A stretch of DNA of 64,000 nucleotides from Actinomadura chibensis NBRC 106107 (GTDB lineage: Bacteria; Actinomycetota; Actinomycetes; Streptosporangiales; Streptosporangiaceae): contig NZ_BCQP01000019.1 of the NCBI RefSeq assembly GCF_001552135.1, positions 53,172 through 117,171 on the forward strand, read 5' to 3'. The translations under genes were made by a program, and so were the position numbers. The notes beneath the pieces were generated by a model. That model was not told where the DNA came from. It did not search any database and was given only the letters and a program-made list of their open reading frames with translations. Of this stretch, positions 31,506 through 40,274 are shown piece by piece. The first letter of the stretch is position 1; every line of letters starts with the position of its first letter.

Positions 31506-33284
31506 TCAGCCCTTCTGCTTCTTCTGCTTTCCCTTGGGGACGCACGCGGGCGCCGACCACGCCACGTCCGGCGCCCGGCCCTGGTTGAGGCGCAGCACCG
31601 CGCCGACCTTGAAGCAGTAGAGGGTGTTCGGGCGCAGGCCCGGCATCGTCGCCGAGCGGGACCCGGCCCGCACCGTCACGATCGGGGTCGTCCCGGCGGG
31701 CTGCTGCTGGATGAGGAGGGGCAGGTCGCGCGCGGCGGGCGGGAGCGTCCAGATCAGCGCGGCGGCCCGGCCGACCGGCCTCGCGACGACCTTGCGCGGG
31801 CGCGCCGCGGCGAGCTGGGCCGGGGTGACCGGCTGGGGCGGGACGTCGGTGGCCTGGCCCTGCGGCGCCGGTTCGGACGCCGCCGGGGCTCCCGCATGCG
31901 GCCCCGTCCGCTCCGGGCCGCCGCTTCCGGACAGCGCGAGCGCTCCGACGCCGAGCCCGAGCCCGCCGACGAGCGCGACGCCCGCCGCGACGATGAGGCC
32001 CCGGCGGGGACCGTCGTCCGGACGGTCGTGCGTGAGCCGCCGCGGGTCCGCGTGCGGCGTCGTATGGGGATTCGTGTGCGGGTCGGTGTGCGGTGCGGTG
32101 TGCGCGCCGCTCGCGCGCGGGTCGCCCGGGGCGGGCGGCGCCTGCTGGAGCGCGGCGGCCCGCCGCATCGGGGCGTCGTGGGGGAGGAGGGCGTCCGGCG
32201 ACCGCGGCGGCGCGGCGTCCGGATGCCACGGGGACGGCGGCGCGGGCGCGGACGGCCCCTGCGCGGTCGGCGCCCACTCCGGGACGCGCGGCGGCCCCGT
32301 CCCGGCCGACGGCGGCGGCTGGGACGCGTCGGGGAACGTCAGCCGGGGCGCGCCCGACGAGGAGAACCCCCCGGACGGGAACCCGCCGGACGACGAGCCC
32401 GGCCCGCCGTCGACCGGCGCGGCCGGCAGGACGGCCCCGCCGCTGTGCGCGACGTCGGTGACCGGGAGCCCCAGTTCGGCCTGCACCCGCTGGAGGGCCC
32501 GCGCGAACTCCACGGCGGTCGCGAACCGCTGCTCGGGCGTCTTCGCCATGGCGCGCCCGATGACGTCGGCGACCTGCGGCGGGACGTCCCCGCGCGGGAT
32601 CGGCGGCGGCGCGTCGTTCAGGATCCGCAGCATCAGCAGGGCGATGCCCTCGCCCGGCGGGCCCTTGAACGCGGGCTGCCCGGCGAGCAGTTGGTACAGC
32701 GTCGAGCCGAGCGAGTAGATGTCGCTGCCGACGCCCGGCTGCTTTCCCTCCAGCACCTCGGGCGCCGCGTGGTGCGGGGTGAACGCCTGCGTGTGGGTGG
32801 CGTCGAAGCTGTCGACGAGGCGCGCGATGCCGAAGTCGGCGAGCGCGGGCTCCCCGTACCGGGACAGGAGCACGTTCTGCGGCTTGACGTCGCGGTGCAG
32901 GACGTCGGTCTCGTGCGTCGCGGCGAGCGCGCCCGCCATCTTCACGCCGATGCGGAGGACGTCCGCGACGGGCAGTGGCCCCTCCCGCGCGAGCCGGTCG
33001 GTGAGCGCGCCGTGCTCGAAGTACTCCATCGCGATGTAGGGGCGCCCGGACCGGGTGGTGCCGGTGTCGAGCACGGTCACGATGTTCGGGTGGCCGGACA
33101 GCCGGCCGGTGATCTTGCTCTCCCGCTGGAAGCGCCGCATCGCCGCGTCGTCGACCGAGCCGATGGACAGCACCTTCAGCGCGACCATCCGGTCGAGGCG
33201 CTCCTGGTGCGCCCGGTAGACGACGCTGAAGCCGCCCTCGCCGACCTGCTCCAGCACGCGGTAGCCGGGGACGTCCTCGGTCAT
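31506..33284 (-). CDS. Transmembrane Ser/Thr protein kinase with FN3-like outer domain
   Basis: 592 residues from ATG 33282-33284. Kinase domain at 8-265: GEGGFS loop, Lys37, HRDVKPQN (His130-Asp132), DFG 150-152, HHAAPEVLEG. The activation segment is shorter than usual, with HTQAFTPHHAAPE in place of the common GTPxYMAPE. A 160-residue Pro/Ser-rich linker follows, including an HTxP repeat (395-414), then one membrane helix (430-451) and an outer domain of about 120 residues with an FN3-like pattern (ALIWTLPPAAR, TMPGLRPNTLYCFKVGAV). It ends in KGKQKKQKG. Convergent with FN3 paralogue 2, whose outer domains it resembles in type. Probably senses an extracellular signal. Confidence 0.92.
   Translation of the reverse strand: MTEDVPGYRVLEQVGEGGFSVVYRAHQERLDRMVALKVLSIGSVDDAAMRRFQRESKITGRLSGHPNIVTVLDTGTTRSGRPYIAMEYFEHGALTDRLAREGPLPVADVLRIGVKMAGALAATHETDVLHRDVKPQNVLLSRYGEPALADFGIARLVDSFDATHTQAFTPHHAAPEVLEGKQPGVGSDIYSLGSTLYQLLAGQPAFKGPPGEGIALLMLRILNDAPPPIPRGDVPPQVADVIGRAMAKTPEQRFATAVEFARALQRVQAELGLPVTDVAHSGGAVLPAAPVDGGPGSSSGGFPSGGFSSSGAPRLTFPDASQPPPSAGTGPPRVPEWAPTAQGPSAPAPPSPWHPDAAPPRSPDALLPHDAPMRRAAALQQAPPAPGDPRASGAHTAPHTDPHTNPHTTPHADPRRLTHDRPDDGPRRGLIVAAGVALVGGLGLGVGALALSGSGGPERTGPHAGAPAASEPAPQGQATDVPPQPVTPAQLAAARPRKVVARPVGRAAALIWTLPPAARDLPLLIQQQPAGTTPIVTVRAGSRSATMPGLRPNTLYCFKVGAVLRLNQGRAPDVAWSAPACVPKGKQKKQKG
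32043..32102 (-). repeat. 12-base repeats encoding HTxP tetrapeptides in the kinase linker
   Basis: Five tandem copies of a 12-base unit encode HTAP, HTDP, HTNP, HTTP and HADP at residues 395-414 of the kinase. They add a flexible, threonine-rich stretch just inside the membrane, a plausible autophosphorylation region. Confidence 0.75.
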
Positions 33285-33590
33285 GGGCAGGAAGATCCCT
33301 TTCGGTGGCTCGTCCGGGTCGCGGCGGGGGGCGCGATCTTTCGATGTGGTGCGGCCCGGGGCGGTTCCCCGGCGCTCGACAGCGTAGTACGGGGACGAAA
33401 CGGGCGCGGCTGTTCCCGGTGCGTTCGCCCGGCCGCCGGGCCGCCCGTCCCCGCCCGCTCCGGCCGCGGGAAATGGGCGGCAATTCCAAGGGCTGATTAA
33501 TCAGTGTCCCAATTCCGTTCCGGCCGCCGCCGGGTGCGGCCTAACCTCTGGTTTCGCCACGAAGGAACGGCCCGGAGGGAGCGGCCCGCC
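33285..33590. other. 306-base region between divergent kinase and membrane-protein genes
   Basis: No gene is supported, although the frame of the right-hand gene stays open from GTG 33504. The left part is extremely GC-rich; the right part has an AT-rich patch with the palindrome at 33493-33504 and should hold the promoters of both genes. Confidence 0.6.
33493..33504. promoter_or_regulatory. 12-bp perfect palindrome CTGATTAATCAG
   Basis: A perfect AT-rich palindrome in very GC-rich surroundings, between the two divergent genes. A regulator site is likely but no family is indicated. Confidence 0.45.
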
Positions 33591-35123
33591 GTGACGGAGG
33601 ACGTCCTGACGCATTCGGCGACGGAAACGCCGGCGGCGAAATCGGCTTATGGAGATCTTGTCCGGATGGCCTATTTCGTGCTGCCGGGACGGGGAAAGCG
33701 CGTCTACCGCCTCGCGGTCGCGCGCCGGATCGTGGACGGCACCGCGCGCGGCGCCCGCGACCGCTCGCCCGCCGGGTACGCGCGCCGCCGCACCCGGGTG
33801 CTGCGCCGCGCGATGCGCCCGTCCCGGCGGCTGCGCGTCGGGCTCGGGCCGTGGCTGCGCGCGCTGCCGCCGCGGCTGCCCGACCCGGCGCTCACCGCCG
33901 CGCTGGCGCGGCTCGACCCGGAGGTCCGGGTCGCCTACGTCCTGCGGCACGTGGAGGGGCTGCCGCGCTACGCCGTCCGGGACCAGCTCATCGAGCTGCG
34001 GGTGCGCGACCCGTGGGCGGCGATCCGGGCGGCGGACGCGACCCGGCCGCCGGGCGGCCGGCGCCCCGAGCGGTTCGAGCCGGTGCTGCGCCCGGTCCGC
34101 ACCCGCTCGGCGCTGCCGCTCGGCACCGCCGTCTTCCTCACCGCGGGCCTGGTCGCCGTGCTGGTCGCGACCGAGCACCAGGCGCCGCGCCCGCGCGGCC
34201 CCCGCGTCGTGACCGCCGCGCCGGACGCCTGGCGGAGCGTCCGCGCGCTCGACGCCTGGCCCGCGCGCGGCGACCTCGTCCGCGACCGGGCGTTCACCGC
34301 CCGCGCCGCCCGCGCGTGGGCGGCCCCCGGCGACCGGCGCGGCGTCCAGCTCCTCTACGCGGGGCGCGTCGACGGGGTGCCGCTGGCGGTGCTGCGGCGC
34401 GGCGACCGGCTGGCCCGGTACACGCGCGCCGACCTGGACGCGGTCGCCGCGCCCGCCGACCCGTCCGCGCCGATCGCCCTCGGCGGCGGGCGCTACCTCC
34501 TCGCGCCGTGGGACCCGCGTCCCGAGGCCCTGACCGGCGGCCCGCTCCCGGTCGCGGACGGGGTGACCGGCCCGGCCCGCGCCGCCACCGCCTGCGGGCG
34601 CGGCCCGCTCTTCCACCTCGGCGGGCGGACGCTCGGCGACCTCGGCGGCCCGCACCCCGCCGTCCTCGGCTACCACGGGCCTCGCCACCGGGCGGGCGGC
34701 GCGGAGCGGCCCGCCCGCCTCGGCGCGGACGGCCGCCGGGTCTGGAACCGCCTCGCCTGCCTCGTCCGCCCCGGCGCGCGGCCGGTCGCCGAGGCGACGG
34801 CCTGGGACTTCTGGACGGGCCCGCTCCCCGACGGCGGCAAGAAGGCCGACTGGGTGTGCACCCGCCTCGCCTACTCCGGCGGGGGCGCCGCCGCCCGCGC
34901 GACGCTGCTCGGCGCGGGCGACCGGGACACCGGCCCCTGCGACGCCGCGCGCCCGGTGAGCGGGACGCGGTGGCGGTCCCCGTCCGGCCGCTGGTACTAC
35001 CTGGCCGCCGCCGGGCGCGGGCTCGTCCCGCACGCGACGGGCGTCGCCCGCCCGGACACGCGGAACCGGCTGCTGGTCGCGGCCGGCCCGCGCGACGCCC
35101 GCGTCACCCTGACCGCGCGCTGA
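33591..35123 (+). CDS. Membrane protein with sigma-factor-like N-terminal region
   Basis: 510 residues from GTG 33591 (GGGAG nine bases upstream); GTG 33504 would give 539. Residues 18-50 (AYGDLVRMAYFVLPGRGKRVYRLAVARRIV, in part) look like sigma region 2, and residues 104-148 (LARLDPEVRVAYVLRHVEGL, then PRYAVRDQLIELRVRDPW) look like the region 4 helix-turn-helix of ECF sigma factors. One membrane helix follows at 175-193, then a 310-residue outer domain with several cysteines and aromatic motifs (TAWDFWTGPLPDGGKKADWV). That would make it a membrane-tethered DNA- or RNA-polymerase-binding protein (inference). I know no named family. Confidence 0.6.
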   Translation: MTEDVLTHSATETPAAKSAYGDLVRMAYFVLPGRGKRVYRLAVARRIVDGTARGARDRSPAGYARRRTRVLRRAMRPSRRLRVGLGPWLRALPPRLPDPALTAALARLDPEVRVAYVLRHVEGLPRYAVRDQLIELRVRDPWAAIRAADATRPPGGRRPERFEPVLRPVRTRSALPLGTAVFLTAGLVAVLVATEHQAPRPRGPRVVTAAPDAWRSVRALDAWPARGDLVRDRAFTARAARAWAAPGDRRGVQLLYAGRVDGVPLAVLRRGDRLARYTRADLDAVAAPADPSAPIALGGGRYLLAPWDPRPEALTGGPLPVADGVTGPARAATACGRGPLFHLGGRTLGDLGGPHPAVLGYHGPRHRAGGAERPARLGADGRRVWNRLACLVRPGARPVAEATAWDFWTGPLPDGGKKADWVCTRLAYSGGGAAARATLLGAGDRDTGPCDAARPVSGTRWRSPSGRWYYLAAAGRGLVPHATGVARPDTRNRLLVAAGPRDARVTLTAR

Positions 35124-35213
35124 CGGACTCCCGCGGGCCCGGCCCCGGATCAGGGCGCGCTTACCGCGATCGGGCACACTGGGGGGAACCGAACCAGATT
35201 CAGGGAGTCGCAG

Positions 35214-36359
35214 ATGGGCAACGGGCCCCTCGCCGGAGTACGGGTGATCGAGCTGGCCGGGATCGGGCCGGGCCCGTTCGCCGCGATGCTGCTGGCCGAC
35301 CTCGGCGCGGACGTGATCCGCGTGGACCGGGCGTCCGCCGTCCGGGACGGGGCGGCGTCCGGCGGCACCGACTTCACCAACCGCGGCAAGCGGTCGATCG
35401 CGGTCGACCTGAAGCACGACCTCGGCCGGGACGTCGTGCTCCGCCTCGTGGAGAAGTCCGACGTGCTGCTGGAGGGGTTCCGCCCCGGCGTCACCGAGCG
35501 GCTCGGGGTCGGCCCGGACGCCTGCCTCGTCCGCAACCCCCGCCTCGTCTACGGCCGGATGACCGGCTGGGGGCAGGACGGCCCGCTCGCCCACACCGCG
35601 GGCCACGACGTCGCCTACATCGCGATCAGCGGCGCGCTGCACGCGATCGGCCGCGCCGGGGGACCGCCGCAGGTCCCGATGAACCTGCTCGGCGACTTCG
35701 CCGGGGGCAGCATGTACCTGGTCGTCGGCGTGCTCTCCGCCCTGCTTGAGGCGAAGCTCAGCGGGCGCGGCCAGGTCGTGGACGCGGCGATCGTCGACGG
35801 CGCGGCGCACCTGTCCACGTTCATCCACGGCTTCCTCGCGGGCGGCCTCTGGGAGGACCGGCGCGGCGTCAACATGCTCGACACCGGCGCCCCCTGGTAC
35901 GACGTCTACGAGACGGCCGACGGCGGGCACATGGCGGTCGGCGCCATCGAGCCCCAGTTCTACGCCGAGTTCCTCCGCCTCGTCGGCCTCGCCGGCGAGG
36001 ACCTCCCCGCCCAGCACGACCGCGACGGGTGGCCCGTCCTGCGCGACCGGTTCGCCGCCGTGTTCCGGACGAGGACCCGCGACGAGTGGACGGAGGTCTT
36101 CGTCCCGAGCGACGCCTGCGTGGCGCCCGTCCTGTCGATGACCGAGGCGGCGGAGCACCCGTACAACACGGCCCGGGACGTCTTCCCCGAGCTCGCCGGG
36201 CACCGCCAGCCCGCCCCGGCCCCGCGCTTCTCCCGCACGCCCGCCGGGACGGACGGCGTCCCCGTCCTGCCCGGCGGGCAGACCCGCGCCGTCCTGGAGG
36301 ACCTCGGCTTCGAGGACGCCGAGACCCTCCTCAAGGAAGGCGCCGTGGCCCAGTCCTGA
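35214..36359 (+). CDS. CaiB/BaiF family CoA transferase, alpha-methylacyl-CoA racemase type
   Basis: 381 residues from ATG 35214 with GGGAG eight bases upstream. The sequence follows the family along its whole length: LAGVRVIELAGIGPGPFAAMLLADLGADVIRV at the start (in part), NRGKRSIAVDLK, then AGHDVAYIAISGALHAIG and NLLGDFAGG. His131 and Asp161 have the spacing of the catalytic His126/Asp156 of the mycobacterial racemase, so epimerisation of 2-methylacyl-CoA is more likely than CoA transfer. It is convergent with the cupin gene (7-base gap). Confidence 0.9.
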   Translation: MGNGPLAGVRVIELAGIGPGPFAAMLLADLGADVIRVDRASAVRDGAASGGTDFTNRGKRSIAVDLKHDLGRDVVLRLVEKSDVLLEGFRPGVTERLGVGPDACLVRNPRLVYGRMTGWGQDGPLAHTAGHDVAYIAISGALHAIGRAGGPPQVPMNLLGDFAGGSMYLVVGVLSALLEAKLSGRGQVVDAAIVDGAAHLSTFIHGFLAGGLWEDRRGVNMLDTGAPWYDVYETADGGHMAVGAIEPQFYAEFLRLVGLAGEDLPAQHDRDGWPVLRDRFAAVFRTRTRDEWTEVFVPSDACVAPVLSMTEAAEHPYNTARDVFPELAGHRQPAPAPRFSRTPAGTDGVPVLPGGQTRAVLEDLGFEDAETLLKEGAVAQS

Positions 36360-36366
36360 TCCGCCG

Positions 36367-36744
36367 TCAGGCCCGCTTTTCGAGGCGCGTGCCCTGGCGG
36401 AGCGCGATGGACATGATGTCGCTCGGCCCGTCGAGTTCGAGGCGGTGCCAGCGCCCGCGCGGCACGATCACCGCCGTGCCCGCGGTGAGCCGCACCATCT
36501 CCTCCGCGCCGCCGGGCTCCGCCGCGCGGAAGTAGACCCGCAGCCCGCCGTCCAGGCAGCAGACCGCCTCCTCGGCGGCGGGGTGCATCTCCCAGAGGTC
36601 GGCGTGGACGTCGGCGTCGGTCTCCACGTGGAACGTCCCCACCTGCCAGGAGCCGTCGCCCTCGGTCATCCGCCGCTCGGCGGCGCGGACGCCGCCCTCG
36701 GGGTGGAACGCGATGGCGGACGCGAACATGTCGATCGTCTTCAT
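36367..36744 (-). CDS. Cupin domain protein
   Basis: 125 residues from ATG 36742-36744, overlapping the exporter stop (ATGA), with AAGGAAC upstream. A single cupin barrel: motif 1 in DADVHADLWEMHPAAEEAVCCLDGGLRVYF and motif 2 in VIVPRGRWHRLEL. Some metal ligands of motif 1 (HxHx3-4E) appear as HPAAEE, so metal binding is uncertain. Small cupins of this kind bind or modify a small molecule; coupling to an exporter suggests the same ligand. Confidence 0.8.
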   Translation of the reverse strand: MKTIDMFASAIAFHPEGGVRAAERRMTEGDGSWQVGTFHVETDADVHADLWEMHPAAEEAVCCLDGGLRVYFRAAEPGGAEEMVRLTAGTAVIVPRGRWHRLELDGPSDIMSIALRQGTRLEKRA

Positions 36745-38177
36745 GAGCGTGTTCCTTCCAGTCGGGGTTCCGCGACCGCGGCGGACGAGTCCACGGCGGC
36801 ACGGCGGGGGAGTGCCAGGGCGACGAGCGCGGCCAGCGCGAACAGCCCCGCGCCGACCGCGAGGCTCAGGGTGAAGCCGTCGTTGAGCGCCGCCGGGGAC
36901 GTGCCCGCCCCGGTGCGGTGCGCGGCGACGGTGGCGAGCGCGGCGACGCCGACGCAGCCGCCGAGCTGCCGGGAGCTGTTCAGCAGGCCGGACGCCATGC
37001 CCGCCTCGCGCGCCGCGACGCCGGTCGTCGCGGCGGCCGCGACGGGCGCGAGGACGAGCCCGATCCCGACGCTCCCCACCACGGACGGGCCGAGGACGTC
37101 GGTGAGGAAGCTCCCGTCCGGGCTCGCCAGCGCGAACCAGCCGAGCCCCGCCGCCGCGAGCACCGCCCCCGGGACCAGCGACGCGCGCGGCGACCGGGCC
37201 GCGCCGATCCGGGTGGCGGCGACCGTCCCGAGCACGACCCCGGCCGAGAACGGGAGGAAGGCCGCGCCGGTCGCGGCGGCGCCCATCCCGAGCACCTCCT
37301 GCATGTACAGCGACACGAAGTAGAACCCGGCGAACTGGCCCGCCGCCGCGAGGAAGACGATCACGTTCGCGCCGCCCACCCAGCGGCTGCGCAGCAGGCC
37401 GAGCCGGACGAGCGGGGACCGCGTCCGCGCCTCGACGGCGGCGAAGGCGGCCAGCAGCGCGAAGGCGGCGGCGAGCGTCCCGAGGGTGGCGGCGGACGTC
37501 CACCCCCGGACGTCGGTGCGGACGACCCCGAACACCAGCAGCCCGATCCCGGACGTGGCGAGCACCGCGCCGAGGACGTCCATCCGCTCCCGGGGCCCGG
37601 GGCTGCGCGACTCGGGCACGCCCGCCGGGACGAGCGCCAGCGCGACCGCCACGATCGGCAGGTTGACGAACATCACCCACCGCCAGCCCGCGTACTCGGT
37701 GAGCACGCCGCCCGCGAGCACGCCGAGCGCGCCGCCCGCCGCGTTCACCGCGCTCCACACGCCGAGCGCGCGGACGCGGGCGCGGCCCTCGGTGAACGTG
37801 GTGGCGAGCAGCGCGAGGGCGGCGGGCGCGACCGCCGCCGCGGCGAGGCCCTGCCCGGCGCGGGCGGCGATGAGCTGCCACGGCGCCTGCGCCAGCCCGC
37901 CCGCGAGCGAGCAGAGCCCGAACAGGACGAGCCCGCCGGCGAACAGCCGGCGGCGCCCGTACAGGTCGCAGGCCCGGCCGCCGAGCAGCAGGAACCCGCC
38001 GAAGGCGAGGGCGTAGACGTGCACGACCCACGCGAGGTCGACGGGCGCGAAGCCGAGCGAGGCCCGGACGGCGGGCAGCGCGACGTTGACCACGGCCATG
38101 TCCAGCGCGACGACGAACTGGGCGGCGGACGCGGCCGCCAGCACGGCCCCTGGATGTCCCCGAGTATTTTTGTACAT
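36741..38177 (-). CDS. MFS drug-efflux transporter, DHA2 (EmrB/QacA) type
   Basis: 478 residues from ATG 38175-38177. The opening VVALDMAVVNVALPAVRASLGF is the DHA2 signature, and GGRACDLYGRRRLF is motif A between TM2 and TM3; about 14 membrane segments can be counted. It should expel a hydrophobic toxic compound by proton antiport. The start codon lies inside a TetR-type palindrome and the promoter (TCGACA, 18 bases, TATTTT) places the transcript start at the ATG, so it is leaderless and tightly repressible by the divergent TetR gene. Confidence 0.9.
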   Translation of the reverse strand: MYKNTRGHPGAVLAAASAAQFVVALDMAVVNVALPAVRASLGFAPVDLAWVVHVYALAFGGFLLLGGRACDLYGRRRLFAGGLVLFGLCSLAGGLAQAPWQLIAARAGQGLAAAAVAPAALALLATTFTEGRARVRALGVWSAVNAAGGALGVLAGGVLTEYAGWRWVMFVNLPIVAVALALVPAGVPESRSPGPRERMDVLGAVLATSGIGLLVFGVVRTDVRGWTSAATLGTLAAAFALLAAFAAVEARTRSPLVRLGLLRSRWVGGANVIVFLAAAGQFAGFYFVSLYMQEVLGMGAAATGAAFLPFSAGVVLGTVAATRIGAARSPRASLVPGAVLAAAGLGWFALASPDGSFLTDVLGPSVVGSVGIGLVLAPVAAAATTGVAAREAGMASGLLNSSRQLGGCVGVAALATVAAHRTGAGTSPAALNDGFTLSLAVGAGLFALAALVALALPRRAAVDSSAAVAEPRLEGTRS

Positions 38178-38186
38178 GTAAGAAAA
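38167..38186. promoter_or_regulatory. Interrupted palindrome over the exporter start codon (probable TetR operator)
   Basis: TTTT-TG-TACATGTA-AG-AAAA is symmetrical except for the two spacer pairs. It overlaps the -10 box (38184-38189) and start codon of the exporter gene and lies 34 bases before the divergent TetR gene, the usual place for an autoregulatory operator. Confidence 0.65.
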
Positions 38187-38213
38187 ATAGCCCGGCACAC
38201 CGCCGGATGTCGA
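38184..38213 (-). promoter_or_regulatory. Leaderless promoter of the exporter-cupin operon
   Basis: On the minus strand, -35 TCGACA (38208-38213) and -10 TATTTT (38184-38189) are 18 bases apart. The start site would fall on the A of ATG 38177. Confidence 0.5.
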
Positions 38214-38219
38214 GCCGGA

Positions 38220-38906
38220 ATGATGGACCGCATGCCGCAGCCGCCCGCGAAGCCGCCGTCCGCCCCGCGCGGCAGGCCGCCGCGCATCTCCCGCGCGGAG
38301 ATCGTCGAGGCCGCCCGCCGGATCGTGGACGAGGAGGGCGTCGACCGCCTGACCATGCGCCGCCTGGCCCGGGACGTCGGAAGCACCCCCATGGCCATCT
38401 ACCACCACGTCCGCGACAAGGAGGAGCTGCTCGTCCTGCTGCTGGACGACTACGCCTCCCGGTCGATGCGCAGGCCGGAGCTGCCCGCCGACCCGCGGGA
38501 ACGCGTCGTCGTCCTCGCCGCCGCGATCCGCGACGTCCTCGCCGCGTACCCGTGGGTCGTGGAGCTGCTCTCCGCCGACGACCTGCTGGCCGAGTCGGCG
38601 CTCTGGTACGTCGAGCGGATCATCGGCGCGCTCGTGGAGTGCGGGCTCGGCGTCGAGCGGGCCGTCCACGCCTACCGGGCGATCTGGTACCACATGGCGG
38701 GGGAGCTGATGATCCGCGCGGCGTCCGGCCGCAGGCGCGACCGCGACGACCGCCCCACCTACCGCGACCGCCTGTTCGCCGACCTCGACCCGGACGAGCT
38801 GCCGAGGCTGGCCTCGCTCGGCGGCCGCTGGGCGGCGCTCACCGCCGAGGACACCTACCTCGACGGGCTGCGCGCCCTCGTCGACGGGCTCGTCCGGGCG
38901 GGCTGA
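38220..38906 (+). CDS. TetR family regulator of the adjacent exporter
   Basis: 228 residues from ATG 38220 (ATG 38223 and 38232 are also in frame). Residues 20-70 hold the helix-turn-helix (ISRAEIVEAARRIVDEEGVD, LTMRRLARDVGSTPMAIYHHVRDKEELL), and the C-terminal part fits the TetR_C type found in tetracycline- and drug-responsive members (VHAYRAIWYHMAGELM). Divergent arrangement and the shared palindrome make it the likely repressor of the DHA2 exporter and of itself; its ligand would be the exported drug. Confidence 0.9.
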   Translation: MMDRMPQPPAKPPSAPRGRPPRISRAEIVEAARRIVDEEGVDRLTMRRLARDVGSTPMAIYHHVRDKEELLVLLLDDYASRSMRRPELPADPRERVVVLAAAIRDVLAAYPWVVELLSADDLLAESALWYVERIIGALVECGLGVERAVHAYRAIWYHMAGELMIRAASGRRRDRDDRPTYRDRLFADLDPDELPRLASLGGRWAALTAEDTYLDGLRALVDGLVRAG

Positions 38907-38933
38907 GGCCCGGTCGGGCGCCGAAAAGGCCGA

Positions 38934-38989
38934 CGCCGCCTCCCCGGCCCGTGCTCACGTCCGTGGCACGGAGTCCATGGGAGGCGGCG
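38934..38989. terminator. Bidirectional terminator between TetR and aminotransferase genes
   Basis: CGCCGCCTCCC (38934-38944) pairs perfectly with GGGAGGCGGCG (38979-38989); inside the loop CCGTGC and GCACGG can form a second stem. The two flanking genes converge here. As in most high-GC terminators there is no T tract. Confidence 0.6.
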
Positions 38990-39008
38990 CCGCGCCCCTC
39001 GGGCGGTG

Positions 39009-40262
39009 TCAGCCGACCGCGTCGGCGACCGCCGCGGACCACAGCCCGAGAGCCTCGTCGACCTGCTCCGCGGTGACGATCAGCGGCGGGATCATCCGCA
39101 CGACGTTCCCGTACGCGCCGCAGGTCAGCAGCAGGAGGCCGCGCTCGGCGGCGGCCTTGTGCGCGCGCTGCGCGGCGGCCGCGTCGGGCTCGCCGTCCGC
39201 GCCGGTGAACTCGCTCGCCTGCATCAGCCCGAGCCCGCGCACGTCGCCGATCACCGGGTGGTCGGCGGCGACCTTGCGCAGCCCGTCGCCCAGCCGCGCG
39301 CCCTGCCGGGCCGAGTTGCCGACGAGGTCCTCGTCCTGGACGACCCGCAGCGTCGCGAGCGCGGCGGCGCAGGCGACCGCGTTGCCGCCGTAGGTGCCGC
39401 CCTGCGAGCCCGGCCACGCCTTCTCCATCAGCGCCGCCGGGGCCGCGATCGCCGACAGCGGGAACCCGCTGGCCAGCCCCTTCGCGGTGATCAGGACGTC
39501 GGGGCGCGCCGCGGAGTGCTGGTGGCCCCAGAAGCGGCCGGTGCGGCCGAAGCCGGTCTGGACCTCGTCCACGACCAGCAGGATCCCGTGCCGGTCGGCG
39601 CGCTCGCGCAGCCCCTCAAGGAACGCGGGCGGCGCCGGGATGTAGCCGCCCTCGCCGAGCACCGGCTCGACCATGAACGCGGCGGTGTCGGACGCCGGGC
39701 TGACCGTCGCGAGCAGGTAGTCGAGCTCGCGGAGGGCGAACCGGACCGCCTCGTCCTCGGACCAGCCGTACCGGTACGCCTGCGGGAACGGCGCGACGGC
39801 GACGCCCGGCATCAGCGGGCCGATCCCGGCGCGGAACTTGGTGCCCGCCGTGGTGAGCGCGGCGGCGCCCATCGTCCGGCCGTGGAAGGAGCCGTGGAAG
39901 ACGACGATGTTCTGCCGTCCGGTCGCGTGCCGGGCCAGCCGGATGGACGCCTCGACCGCCTCGCTGCCGCTGTTGAGGAAGAACAGCGAGTCGAGGCCGT
40001 CCGGGAGCACCTCGCCGAGCGCGTCGACCAGCCGCAGCAGCGGCTCGTGCATGACCGTCGTGTACTGGCCGTGGATCAGCGTCGCGACCTGCTTCTGCGC
40101 CGCCTCGACCACGCGGGGGTGGCAGTGCCCGGTGTTGGTGACGCCGATGCCCGCCGTGAAGTCCAGGTGGCGGCGGCCGTCGGTGTCGTAGAGGTACACG
40201 CCCTCGCCGCGCTCGGCCAGGACGGGGGTCGCCTGCTTGAGCAGGGGTGAGAGCGTTGCCAT
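39009..40262 (-). CDS. Class III aminotransferase, 4-aminobutyrate aminotransferase-like
   Basis: 417 residues from ATG 40260-40262 with GGAGG six bases upstream. Fold type I PLP enzyme: VFHGSFHGRT, the PLP-pyridine aspartate in LLVVDEVQTGFGRTG (Asp232) and the Schiff-base lysine in ITAKGLASGFPLS (Lys261). It should move the amino group of an omega-amino acid to 2-oxoglutarate or pyruvate. It has its own promoter and operator (40305-40352), downstream of the GntR gene. With the amidase and racemase-family genes it suggests breakdown of an amide or cyclic amino compound (inference). Confidence 0.92.
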   Translation of the reverse strand: MATLSPLLKQATPVLAERGEGVYLYDTDGRRHLDFTAGIGVTNTGHCHPRVVEAAQKQVATLIHGQYTTVMHEPLLRLVDALGEVLPDGLDSLFFLNSGSEAVEASIRLARHATGRQNIVVFHGSFHGRTMGAAALTTAGTKFRAGIGPLMPGVAVAPFPQAYRYGWSEDEAVRFALRELDYLLATVSPASDTAAFMVEPVLGEGGYIPAPPAFLEGLRERADRHGILLVVDEVQTGFGRTGRFWGHQHSAARPDVLITAKGLASGFPLSAIAAPAALMEKAWPGSQGGTYGGNAVACAAALATLRVVQDEDLVGNSARQGARLGDGLRKVAADHPVIGDVRGLGLMQASEFTGADGEPDAAAAQRAHKAAAERGLLLLTCGAYGNVVRMIPPLIVTAEQVDEALGLWSAAVADAVG

Positions 40263-40274
40263 GCGTCCCTCCGA

